Below the pieces are notes generated by a model. The model did not search any database and was not told the origin of the DNA. It saw nothing but the letters and a program-made list of their open reading frames with translations. Shown piece after piece: positions 1 through 6,949 of a DNA stretch of 8,490 nt. Origin of the DNA: Bacteroidia bacterium (GTDB lineage: Bacteria; Bacteroidota; Bacteroidia; UKL13-3); the NCBI GenBank assembly GCA_022402405.1, contig JAKRSG010000255.1, forward strand, positions 1 through 8,490, in the 5' to 3' direction. The position numbers and the translations under genes were made by a program. The number at the start of each line of letters is the position of its first letter. The first letter of the stretch is position 1.

Positions 1-5
1 AAATA

Positions 6-668
6 CTAGGTACTTGGGTATAAGGCAAGTAGCTCTTCTAAAGCCAAAAATAAGACCGACTTACTCAAATTATTTTGATGCAACCCATCACGTACATATT
101 TAACCGGACTAATGCTCCATATTAATTTGAGCTTTGGGTTGATAGCTAACAGCTCTGTTAAAAAGGTTTGGTAATAGCTTACAATTTCGCTTATGGATAA
201 AAGTCGTTTCTGAAAACTTTGGGAAGGCATTTTATGACAATTAGCTACTATTTCTTGAGTAGTATTTAAGGTATAAACATGCGCAGAGCCCCAAGTTAAA
301 AGTATATAATCTGCCTCTTTTATAAATTTACCTAATTGAGCATTTTGTTCATGTATTGTATTTAACAACTCTTCTTTAGAATGCGATTGAAAACTACCAT
401 GATGTAACCAAGAATAGAAACGATTTTGATACTCGAAAACATGTTTTTCTACCTCTAACTTATCCGGATGTAAAGCGGTTTTTAAGCCCTGAACCAAACT
501 GATAGGATTAAAAATTATACCATTGGGATTGCTTAGTGTATCAAAAAAATATTTCTCTAATTGTTTACCCATATTGGCGGCAAAACAAGAGCCAACACAA
601 AGTATTTTGTGTTGGTAATCGATTGGGTTTGGGGTAGCATCAAAGGAGTGTATAGTTCTAAATTCCAT
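6..668 (-). CDS. GSCFA-family protein, apparently truncated by an in-frame TAG
   Basis: The 220-residue product carries the family's signature GSCFA at residues 26-30, followed by SNPNGIIFNP (46-55), a TWGS block (125-128) and a W-S-I-S-P block near 184-188. GSCFA proteins belong to the SGNH/GDSL-like hydrolase superfamily, in which the serine of the first block is the expected nucleophile; the substrate is unknown. As I recall the family, members run on for roughly 80-100 residues beyond this point, with a C-terminal segment starting YF and later a D-x-x-H block giving the last catalytic residues. Here the frame stops at TAG (bases 6-8), and the next in-frame codons on this strand begin TAT-TT, fitting a Y-F continuation. 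The gene therefore looks cut by a nonsense change (CAG to TAG would do it), which would remove the D/H pair. No signal peptide is seen. The start is ATG at 668, and the gene is divergent from the lipoprotein gene. The family call is firm; functional status is uncertain. Confidence 0.85.
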   Translation of the reverse strand: MEFRTIHSFDATPNPIDYQHKILCVGSCFAANMGKQLEKYFFDTLSNPNGIIFNPISLVQGLKTALHPDKLEVEKHVFEYQNRFYSWLHHGSFQSHSKEELLNTIHEQNAQLGKFIKEADYILLTWGSAHVYTLNTTQEIVANCHKMPSQSFQKRLLSISEIVSYYQTFLTELLAINPKLKLIWSISPVKYVRDGLHQNNLSKSVLFLALEELLALYPST

Positions 669-672
669 GTGT

Positions 673-680
673 CAAAAGTA
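673..680 (-). promoter_or_regulatory. Possible -7 box for the GSCFA gene
   Basis: On the minus strand this reads TACTTTTG, matching the Bacteroidota -7 consensus TAnnTTTG. It lies only 4 nt before the ATG at 668, so transcription would start at or beside the start codon (a leaderless message). No clear -33 TTTG is seen. It is a weak call, supported mainly by the same box occurring before other genes in the window. Confidence 0.3.
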
Positions 681-706
681 GTTTATAAATCGTGATTAAT
701 CTCAGG

Positions 707-735
707 TTGGCTTTTGCTGTAATTTTTTATATTTG
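707..735 (+). promoter_or_regulatory. Bacteroidota-type promoter of the LruC lipoprotein gene
   Basis: TTG at 707-709 (-33 element) is separated by 18 nt from TATATTTG at 728-735 (-7 element, consensus TAnnTTTG). The predicted start of transcription near 740 leaves a leader of about 13 nt before the ATG at 753. This also argues against the in-frame GTG at 735, which lies inside the promoter box. Confidence 0.6.
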
Positions 736-752
736 TGCATTACGCTTTCACC

Positions 753-2780
753 ATGAATAAAAAACTGATTTTTCTAAGCTTTATTTACTTGAGTTTTATG
801 GCTTGCAAAAAAGATGCAAATCAGTCGGAAACACCCATAAACACACCAGTTGAAAACCCGAAATCCATTTTTGAAATGCGTGTTCCAAGCGGCTTTAACT
901 TCCAAAACAATGTTCCTATTTCTCTAAACCTTACCCTTTTAAATGCACAAGACAAACCAGGTAAAAATGTATTTGTAACCCTGCATTCTGGGCTGCCTGC
1001 GGAGGGAGGCATATTATTATTTACTGGAAAATTAGATGTCAATGGTAAAATATCTATTAACATGGAAGTACCAGGTTACATAAAAGATTTGGTTTTAAAC
1101 TCATCCCTATTAGGAATTCCAGAAGATATTTTGATACCTGTTCAGGCGGGAGTAAAAAACCTGTTTGTAGGCGGCTCCAATCCGCAATGGGTTAAAACAA
1201 TAGAAGATTTCAATTTTGGTTCAGGCCCATTTCTTCAAAAGAGTGTAAGTAAATATTCTCAGAATGCACTGCCTTTGGGCTGGAATAGCAATGGAGTTCC
1301 CAATAATCTGGTTAACCCAAGAGATGTTGTAAGTAATGACTTAATAAATAATATTTGGGCTACCCTCCCATCGCGCGTTTCTGTTGCTATTAACAGACCA
1401 GAATTATTAAACGACAATATTACAAAACGAACTATTACTCTTACCCAAGCTGCTGATGTTTGGATAACTTTTTTAACAGAAGGTGCAGGCTATAGAAACA
1501 CACTTTTTTACTACAAATATCCAAGTAATAATCCGCCAAGTACTGCTGCGGCTATTGATTCATTGTATTTAGTTTTTCCTAATGCTTCATTGAACAATTC
1601 TGGAGGCGGACTATTAACAGGCGATAAAGTATTTTTAGGCAGAATTGGAGCCGATACTACCATTGCTTTTGGCATAGCAGCTAATGGTTTTAATGCGAGT
1701 AATGCAACATTGGGCGCAGGATTTGGATTTTTATATGCGCATAAAAACTTTAATCCAGAACCCGATCCAAGTCTTAAGCAACATATGGTTTTATTGAGAG
1801 ACCCTGCAACGAGCAGATTTATTTTTGGCTTTGAAGATATATTGAGAACCTCTTCTGGTTGCGATCACGACTTTAACGATGTATTGTTTTATACTACAAC
1901 TGCACCAGCAACAGCTGTAAAAATAGACAGCATTGCATTGTTAACCCCAGCCACAGATGCAGACGGTGATGGCGTAAATGATGCAGACGATGCCTATCCA
2001 AATGATCCTGCCAGGGCATTTAATAATTATTATCCCGGCTTGAACCAATACGCCACAGTAGCTTATGAAGACTTATGGCCATATTATGGAGATTATGATT
2101 TAAATGATGTGGTGATGGACATAAATTACCAATTGGTAAGCAATGCACAAAACCAAGTAAAAGATGTGATTGGCTCGTATGTTTTACGCGCCAGTGGCGG
2201 ACAAATTGAGCATGCCTTTGCGGTGGAGTTTCCTGCCAATGCTAGTAATATAAACAGCTTGAGTGGTGGTATTTTAGAGAACGGGCATACATTAGCTGTA
2301 GTAAAAGTATTTGAGAATATACGTTCGGTTCAGGCCAGATGGAATACCATACCTTCTGAACCCTATGCAGATACTGTTTTTAGACAAATTAGATTTAGCT
2401 TAACCAATCCGATTGCCCTCAACACCTTTGGTATTGAGGCCTACAATCCATTTATTTGGGGCACCTCTATTGGAAATAACAGAGGCATGGAAATACATTT
2501 ACCGGGGAAAAAACCTACTGCATTGGCCAATGCAAGTTACTTTGGTACAGGCGATGATAGAACCAATATAGGTCTGAACCAATATTACGTGAGCAAAAAT
2601 AATTTGCCTTGGGCCATATTAACCCCTCAACGTTTTGATTACCCTATTGAGAAAGCCGATATTGTAACGGCACACTTAAAGTTTGCAGCTTGGGCTCAAA
2701 GCGGTGGAGCATTATTTTCTGATTGGCATCAAAACAAATCTGGCTATAGAAATAATGCTAATATCTATGTGAAACCTTGA
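753..2780 (+). CDS. LruC/DUF4114-domain lipoprotein (calcium-binding-like, cell surface)
   Basis: This is a 675-residue exported protein. Residues 1-18 form a lipoprotein signal: a KK-positive start, a hydrophobic core, then F-M-A-C18 with C18 as the likely lipidated cysteine, followed by KKD. The lipobox is imperfect because F rather than L sits at -3. A beta-rich N-terminal region (40-140) has the look of an Ig-like carboxypeptidase-regulatory fold. A DUF4114-like segment ends in FGFEDILR (358-365) and CDHDFNDVLFY (370-380). Next is an acidic thrombospondin-3-like Ca-binding stretch, DADGDGVNDADD (402-413). Then comes an LruC domain (about 429-675; formerly DUF4842) with the hallmark YGDYDLNDVVMD (445-456). 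The family is common in Bacteroidota and Leptospira envelopes, and its biochemical role is not established. ATG 753 is preferred over GTG 735 because only it puts the signal peptide at the N terminus and the GTG overlaps the promoter. It is monocistronic by spacing. Confidence 0.9.
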   Translation: MNKKLIFLSFIYLSFMACKKDANQSETPINTPVENPKSIFEMRVPSGFNFQNNVPISLNLTLLNAQDKPGKNVFVTLHSGLPAEGGILLFTGKLDVNGKISINMEVPGYIKDLVLNSSLLGIPEDILIPVQAGVKNLFVGGSNPQWVKTIEDFNFGSGPFLQKSVSKYSQNALPLGWNSNGVPNNLVNPRDVVSNDLINNIWATLPSRVSVAINRPELLNDNITKRTITLTQAADVWITFLTEGAGYRNTLFYYKYPSNNPPSTAAAIDSLYLVFPNASLNNSGGGLLTGDKVFLGRIGADTTIAFGIAANGFNASNATLGAGFGFLYAHKNFNPEPDPSLKQHMVLLRDPATSRFIFGFEDILRTSSGCDHDFNDVLFYTTTAPATAVKIDSIALLTPATDADGDGVNDADDAYPNDPARAFNNYYPGLNQYATVAYEDLWPYYGDYDLNDVVMDINYQLVSNAQNQVKDVIGSYVLRASGGQIEHAFAVEFPANASNINSLSGGILENGHTLAVVKVFENIRSVQARWNTIPSEPYADTVFRQIRFSLTNPIALNTFGIEAYNPFIWGTSIGNNRGMEIHLPGKKPTALANASYFGTGDDRTNIGLNQYYVSKNNLPWAILTPQRFDYPIEKADIVTAHLKFAAWAQSGGALFSDWHQNKSGYRNNANIYVKP

Positions 2781-2829
2781 TGAATTATGAATTATGAATT
2801 ATGAAGTATGAATTATGAATTATGAATTA
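2781..2829 (+). repeat. Seven tandem copies of heptamer TGAATTA
   Basis: Seven consecutive 7-bp units start one base after the TGA stop of the lipoprotein gene. Units 1-3 and 5-7 are TGAATTA; unit 4 (2802-2808) is TGAAGTA. Reverse-complement copies, including the same variant unit, occur at 2844-2874. Confidence 0.95.
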
Positions 2830-2874
2830 TGAAAAAGGCTTTCATTCATACTTCATAATTCATAATTCATAATT
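2783..2874. repeat. 31-bp perfect inverted repeat with a 30-nt loop; possible bidirectional terminator
   Basis: Arm 2783-2813 is the exact reverse complement of arm 2844-2874, with a 30-nt loop (2814-2843) containing three more heptamers and a small GAAA/TTTC hairpin. It occupies almost the whole gap between two convergent genes, so a very stable AU-rich hairpin would form at the 3' end of both messages. A terminator or mRNA 3'-protection role is inferred from position; a dispersed intergenic repeat element is equally possible. The register can slip because the arms are made of tandem units. Confidence 0.85.
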
Positions 2875-2876
2875 AT

Positions 2877-3758
2877 TTAAATAATGAATTCGCTTTTGAA
2901 CATTTCGTAATGCGGGCTTACGCAGAAGATAGGCACATTACCTGTATCGTTCACGATTTGTTGAGCGTAGGTTTCGATGATGTACTCGCGGATCGACTTA
3001 TCGTTTTCTTGCTGAGTCATAATCATGATTAAATCGGCCAATTGAGTTTCTGCAAATTCCAATGTTTTGCGAGCAAAATCATCATCATCCTCTAAAATGG
3101 TAGTGGTATGTTTAACTCCATTTTCATCGAAGATTCCTTCTATTTGTTTGATATTAGCATTGAGTTTGATATTCAAAAATTCGTCGCTAATCTTATAAGT
3201 TAAGATATGAATAGTAGCATTGTAGGCCTTACCTAAATGAATAGCCCATTTTACCTTTTGCTTAGACTCTTTTGATAAATCTAGAGGGAAAACGATATTC
3301 TTGTATGCATTAGGATTTTTATCTGTTTTAACAACAATAACAGGCGTGCTGCTATAGCTTATTACTCTACTTGCGTTACTACCAATTACACGTTCAACAC
3401 CAGATGCGCCATGCGTTCCCATGATAATGCAATCGCAACCAAATTCTTCGGCAGTTTCGATAATGGTTTTGTAGATTTTACCGCTTCTAACTTCAGTGAT
3501 ACAGTTAATACCAAAAGATTTTTTGATTTCTTCTGCCTTTTCTTTTAGTCGGCCCATCATAGCTTCTTTAGCCAGATTGTCTTTTGTTTCGTTTTTGCTA
3601 AAGCTAAAAATATTGCTGAGGAAATCCTCCTCCAGAATGCTAAGTAAAATCAAATCGTTATCGAAATGTTTGGCTACTTGAGCAGCATGTAAAAGAGCGT
3701 TGTGAGAAATCTCCGAGAAATCTACAGGCACCAACATGATATTTTTTTTGTTTTCCAT
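2877..3758 (-). CDS. Tandem-domain universal stress protein (UspA family)
   Basis: A 293-residue cytoplasmic protein with two Usp folds, a form common in Bacteroidota. Domain 1 (residues 5-144) starts with LVPVDFSE, where D13 is the conserved nucleotide-site aspartate. It carries the ATP-loop-like GTHG (114-117) and GS (126-127), then TPVIVVK (138-144). The canonical ATP-binding loop is G-x2-G-x9-G-S/T; here only eight residues separate the second glycine from the next, one short. Domain 2 (about 150-293) begins NIVFPLDLS but has no glycine loop: the matching place reads MTQQENDK. It is probably a degenerate structural half. ATG 3758 is preferred over an upstream TTG at 3788, because the TTG codon overlaps the promoter box and MENKKNIMLVPVDFS is the typical family start. 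A role in stress adaptation is from family knowledge only. The stop lies 2 nt beyond the inverted repeat. Confidence 0.92.
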   Translation of the reverse strand: MENKKNIMLVPVDFSEISHNALLHAAQVAKHFDNDLILLSILEEDFLSNIFSFSKNETKDNLAKEAMMGRLKEKAEEIKKSFGINCITEVRSGKIYKTIIETAEEFGCDCIIMGTHGASGVERVIGSNASRVISYSSTPVIVVKTDKNPNAYKNIVFPLDLSKESKQKVKWAIHLGKAYNATIHILTYKISDEFLNIKLNANIKQIEGIFDENGVKHTTTILEDDDDFARKTLEFAETQLADLIMIMTQQENDKSIREYIIETYAQQIVNDTGNVPIFCVSPHYEMFKSEFII

Positions 3759-3781
3759 AAAATATGAACTTGATATTTTTG
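3747..3781 (+). promoter_or_regulatory. Candidate promoter for the nucleoside phosphorylase-dprA pair
   Basis: TTTG (3747-3750) is followed after 23 nt by TATTTTTG (3774-3781), fitting the Bacteroidota TTTG/TAnnTTTG pattern at the long end of spacing. It would give a leader of about 44 nt to ATG 3830. The element lies over the 5' end and leader of the divergent stress-protein gene, so the two promoters overlap and face each other. Confidence 0.4.
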
Positions 3782-3785
3782 ATTG

Positions 3786-3793
3786 CAAAGGTA
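3786..3793 (-). promoter_or_regulatory. -7 box for the universal stress protein gene
   Basis: The minus strand reads TACCTTTG, a match to TAnnTTTG. The predicted transcription start near 3781 leaves a leader of about 23 nt before ATG 3758. The nearest upstream TTG is about 24 nt away, slightly long for a -33 element. Confidence 0.5.
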
Positions 3794-3829
3794 ATTGTTT
3801 TAATTAGCAGTAAAGTACAATAATATTAA

Positions 3830-4684
3830 ATGTCGGATAAAATTCAAGAGAGTGAGTTAATATTGAATGCGGATGGTTCCGTATATCACCTAAATTTGTT
3901 GCCTGAAGACTTGGGCGAAACGGTTCTATTAGTAGGCGATCCCGACCGAGTGCCGGAGGTTTCGAAGCATTTTGATAGGCTTGAAATAAGCAAGCAAAAA
4001 AGGGAGTTTATCACCCACACAGGATACCTTGGTTCAAACCGAATAAGTGTAATTTCTACGGGTATTGGAACTGATAATATCGACATTGTTTTGAATGAAT
4101 TGGATGCTTTGGTGAATGTAAATTTGCAAACCAGAGAAATAAAATCCGGGAAACGCGAATTAAATTTGATTCGTGTTGGAACCAGCGGTGCCCTGCAAGC
4201 AGAAATACCAGTAGATAGCATTTTAGTTTCTTCTCACGGATTAGGCCTTGATCATTTACCTTGGTATTATGAGGTTGAACCAGACTTTTCGGTTTCCAAT
4301 TTTGGTGAGGCTATCGGACTTAATTTTTTAAAACCCTATTTATATAAGTCGGATGAGAGTTTATTAAACCAATTTGATGCAAGAAGTATAAAAGGCATAA
4401 CAGCTACTTGTAGCGGATTTTACGCTCCACAAGGCAGGAAATTAAGGGCCAATAATCGGTCTGAGAAGTTGATAGAAACATTGCAAAAACTAGAGTTACC
4501 AATGGGAAAGGTAACCAATTTTGAAATGGAAACCGCCGCCATATTGGCTTTAAGTAAATTATTTGGATTTAAAGCTATTGCTGTTAATGCTATCGTTGCT
4601 AACAGAATTACTCATAAATTTAGTTCTGAACCACATAAAACAATCGAAAAAACCATATTATATACATTAGAATCATTATCCTAA
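3830..4684 (+). CDS. Nucleoside phosphorylase, uridine phosphorylase-like
   Basis: A 284-residue cytoplasmic enzyme of the PNP/UDP (phosphorylase-I) family, cleaving nucleosides with phosphate to free base plus ribose-1-phosphate for salvage. Visible family landmarks are GDPDR (36-40, phosphate loop), KREF (57-60), STGIGTDN (76-83), RVGTSGAL (115-122, the phosphate arginine and glycine loop), TCSGFYAPQGR (193-203, base/lid region) and NFEMETAAI (230-238), where E232-M233-E234 match the ribose-binding E-M-E of E. coli Udp. IVANR (255-259) matches the conserved VNR near the end. The length is slightly above E. coli Udp (253 aa) because of an N-terminal extension and a longer middle. Bacteroidota homologues are usually annotated only as nucleoside phosphorylase, so base preference is not certain. 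It is the first gene of a pair: dprA starts 3 nt after its stop, so co-transcription and translational coupling are likely. Confidence 0.9.
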   Translation: MSDKIQESELILNADGSVYHLNLLPEDLGETVLLVGDPDRVPEVSKHFDRLEISKQKREFITHTGYLGSNRISVISTGIGTDNIDIVLNELDALVNVNLQTREIKSGKRELNLIRVGTSGALQAEIPVDSILVSSHGLGLDHLPWYYEVEPDFSVSNFGEAIGLNFLKPYLYKSDESLLNQFDARSIKGITATCSGFYAPQGRKLRANNRSEKLIETLQKLELPMGKVTNFEMETAAILALSKLFGFKAIAVNAIVANRITHKFSSEPHKTIEKTILYTLESLS

Positions 4685-4687
4685 ACT

Positions 4688-5791
4688 ATGAAACAAACTA
4701 CCCCTGATTTGCTATTTCAAATAGCCATAAAAATGGTGCCCGGCATTGGCGATGTGCTCATCAAAAATTTGATAAGTTACTGCGGAAGTGTAGAAGGAAT
4801 TTTCAAAGAAAAGAAAGGTAAACTGCTAAAAGTACCCGGTATTGGCGAGGTTTTGGCTGAGAACATCGCTTCTTTTAAAAACTTTAATTGGGCTGAAAAA
4901 GAAATTGAATTCATTGAAAAACACCAGATACAAACCTATTTTTATTTAGACGAAAGCTATCCATATAGATTGCGTGATATTGCCGACGCCCCTACTCTAT
5001 TATATGGCTTGGGGAATTTTGATTTAAACGCTACTCGCATAGTGGGCATAGTAGGCACGCGCAAAGCCAGCGATTACGGTAGAACCTTTACTCAAGAGCT
5101 GGTAAACGAATTAAAGGAACATCATGTGGAGGTGGTAAGCGGACTTGCCATGGGTATTGATGGCATTGCTCATAAAGCCTGTGTGCAACATCAAATTCCT
5201 AATATTGGCATCTTGGCTCATGGCCTCGATAGAATTTATCCTAGTCAGCACCAATCTCTAGCCAAAAAAATGATAGAATGCGGAGGCTTATTAACAGAAT
5301 TTCCTAGCAAGACCAATCCCGATAGAGAAAATTTTCCTAAGCGAAACAGAATTGTGGCAGGCTTAGCAGATGTGTTGGTACTGCCAGAAACAGCCATTAA
5401 AGGAGGCGCGCGCATTACCGCCGAAATTGCCTTTTCGTATAATAAAGAAATCATGGCGGTACCGGGTCGTGTTAGCGATTATTACTCTCAAGGATGCAAT
5501 TATCTTATACAAGATCAAAAAGCCCACATGATAACCTGTGCGGCAGATTTAATAGCACTTATGGGTTGGGAACAAAAACCATCGCATGCACCCAAAATAG
5601 ATTTGTTTAGTCAGCTCTCCGAAACAGATGCCAAGCTGGTACAGTTTATTCGAGATAAAGTAAAAATTGGCTTAGATGAAATGGCCTTTGAACTGCAAAT
5701 AGACCCGGGTAGCTTAGCACTACAATTGTTAGAGCTAGAATTCTCGGGCTTAGTAAGGTCGTTGCCCGGCAAAGTGTTTGAGATAAGTTAA
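4688..5791 (+). CDS. dprA: DNA-processing protein DprA/Smf
   Basis: A 367-residue protein matching full-length DprA. It binds incoming single-stranded DNA and loads RecA during natural transformation. Domains in order: an N-terminal helix-hairpin-helix-like region with two VPGIG motifs (17-21 and 49-53); the Rossmann-like DNA-binding domain (about 80-290) with VGTRKASDYG (122-131), SGLAMGIDGIAHKA (151-164), GLDRIYP (179-185), TEFP and FPKRNRI (203-222), GGARITAEIAF (239-249) and MAVPG (256-260); then a C-terminal winged-helix domain (about 305-367), the DprA_WH type. The usual SGAL/SGAR before TA is GGAR here, a conservative change. ATG at 4688 lies 3 nt after the phosphorylase stop with no separate promoter, so it depends on the upstream gene. 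No competence genes are adjacent, so transformation ability cannot be judged from this window. Confidence 0.96.
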   Translation: MKQTTPDLLFQIAIKMVPGIGDVLIKNLISYCGSVEGIFKEKKGKLLKVPGIGEVLAENIASFKNFNWAEKEIEFIEKHQIQTYFYLDESYPYRLRDIADAPTLLYGLGNFDLNATRIVGIVGTRKASDYGRTFTQELVNELKEHHVEVVSGLAMGIDGIAHKACVQHQIPNIGILAHGLDRIYPSQHQSLAKKMIECGGLLTEFPSKTNPDRENFPKRNRIVAGLADVLVLPETAIKGGARITAEIAFSYNKEIMAVPGRVSDYYSQGCNYLIQDQKAHMITCAADLIALMGWEQKPSHAPKIDLFSQLSETDAKLVQFIRDKVKIGLDEMAFELQIDPGSLALQLLELEFSGLVRSLPGKVFEIS

Positions 5792-5816
5792 TTATTTCTT
5801 AGCTTATTTAAGTAGA

Positions 5817-5824
5817 TATTTTTG
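5817..5824 (+). promoter_or_regulatory. -7 box for the alkaline phosphatase gene
   Basis: TATTTTTG matches TAnnTTTG and lies 24 nt before ATG 5849. The best -33 candidate is the imperfect TTTC at 5795-5798, 18 nt upstream. No Pho-box-like direct repeats are obvious in the 57-nt gap after dprA, so phosphate control is not supported by what is seen here. Confidence 0.5.
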
Positions 5825-5848
5825 CATCTTCGTAACCATTTTAGAGAT

Positions 5849-6949
5849 ATGAGTTTATCAAGAAAAAGCATTTTATTTATTCTGGTTGCGCTTTTTTTAG
5901 CACCACCTTTTATTCTGGCTGAACCAAAACCCAAAAAGGTTAAACGTCCGAAAAGAATAATTTTTCTTATTGGAGACGGCATGGGTTTGGCGCAAATTTC
6001 GGGTGTAATGGTTAACTATGCCGGACAAAATTCGTTTGAGAGATTTCCTGTAATAGGCTTAAGTAAAACGGCATCGGCAGATAATTACGTAACAGATAGT
6101 GGCGCCGGAGCTACTGTTTTCTCTATTGGAAGAAAAGCTAAAAATGGTGCCATTGGAGTAGATAGTGCAGAACAAAAACAAGCTTTATTATATACTATAG
6201 CTAAATCAAAAAAATGGGGTACTGCTGTGGTGGCTACCTCATCTATAACCCATGCTACGCCTGCTTCGTTCTATGCGCAAGTACCAAGCAGAAAAATGGA
6301 AGAAGAAATTGCTGAATCCTTGTTGAACCAAAACTGTGATATAGCCATTGGTGGTGGAAGTAAATTTTTTATCAATAGAAAAGATGGTAAAAATATTTTC
6401 TCCGGCTTGAACCAATTGGGATATGTCACCAAAAACGATACTGTTTTAACGCCTATCGATGCTCCCAAATTTGTGTATACACTTGCCAACAATGGACTCA
6501 AAACAATGAGTGAAGGTCGTGCCGACTTACTAAAAAAATCATCGGTGTTGGTTCAGACCAACTTGGTAAAATATTACAAGAACTCGATAGTAATGATTGA
6601 GGGATCGCAGATAGACTGGGGCGGACATGATAATGATTATGAATATATGAAAGCCGAATTACTAGATTTTAATGAGGTAATAAATGAAGTGTTAGACTGG
6701 GCTGCTAAAGATAAAAACACCTTGGTAATTGTAACGGCCGACCATGAAACGGGGGGCTTAAGTTTATTAGAAGACAAGCAAAACCCGATGCAATTTAAAC
6801 CACATTATTCTACCAAAGGGCATAGTGGCATAATGGTGCCTGTTTTTGCATACGGACCAGGTGCAGAATTGTTTGGAGGTATTTACGAAAACACCTCCAT
6901 TTTTAACAAATTAGTATATTTAATTACCGGAAATGAATCTACCAAATGA
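5849..6949 (+). CDS. Exported alkaline phosphatase (PhoA-type fold)
   Basis: A 366-residue secreted phosphomonoesterase. Residues 1-24 are a Sec signal peptide (basic start, hydrophobic core, likely cleavage after ILA), followed by a Lys/Pro-rich linker. The metal and catalytic set is complete by comparison with E. coli PhoA: D43 in IGDGMG, nucleophile S84 in VTDSGAG, H135 and T137 in ITHATPA, E251 in MIEGSQIDWGGH with D256 and H260, D298-H299 in TADHETGG, and H324 in KGHSG. It is shorter than E. coli PhoA (about 450 aa mature), as is usual for the compact Bacteroidota enzymes. Having H at 135, where PhoA has D153, is common in bacterial family members. It acts outside the cytoplasmic membrane, releasing phosphate from organic esters. 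ATG 5849 is chosen over an in-frame TTG at 5822 because the latter lies in the promoter box and would bury the signal peptide. The last 17 nt overlap the next gene. Confidence 0.95.
   Translation: MSLSRKSILFILVALFLAPPFILAEPKPKKVKRPKRIIFLIGDGMGLAQISGVMVNYAGQNSFERFPVIGLSKTASADNYVTDSGAGATVFSIGRKAKNGAIGVDSAEQKQALLYTIAKSKKWGTAVVATSSITHATPASFYAQVPSRKMEEEIAESLLNQNCDIAIGGGSKFFINRKDGKNIFSGLNQLGYVTKNDTVLTPIDAPKFVYTLANNGLKTMSEGRADLLKKSSVLVQTNLVKYYKNSIVMIEGSQIDWGGHDNDYEYMKAELLDFNEVINEVLDWAAKDKNTLVIVTADHETGGLSLLEDKQNPMQFKPHYSTKGHSGIMVPVFAYGPGAELFGGIYENTSIFNKLVYLITGNESTK

Noticed and set aside
6..8. Recoding of TAG as a sense codon in this organism
   Set aside because: Only one TAG case is visible and no supporting evidence such as a suppressor tRNA was seen; a nonsense mutation or sequencing error is simpler.
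735..752. GTG start giving a longer LruC lipoprotein
   Set aside because: The GTG is inside the predicted promoter -7 box and would place six residues before the lipoprotein signal peptide.
821..1063. Antisense 80-residue reading frame within the LruC gene
   Set aside because: It lies opposite a well-supported coding region, has no promoter box or family features, and looks like a shadow frame. The same holds for antisense frames at 3496-3681, 3886-4221, 5245-5454, 5788-5982, 6271-6501 and 7581-7856.
2781..2874. Insertion sequence or integration (att) site
   Set aside because: No transposase or integrase and no target-site duplication is visible; the repeat is a short heptamer-built palindrome.
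3759..3788. Upstream TTG start for the universal stress protein
   Set aside because: It overlaps the predicted promoter and adds ten residues not typical of the family before MENKKNIM.
5822..5848. Upstream TTG start for the alkaline phosphatase
   Set aside because: It overlaps the TATTTTTG box and pushes the Sec signal peptide away from the N terminus; ATG 5849 fits both.
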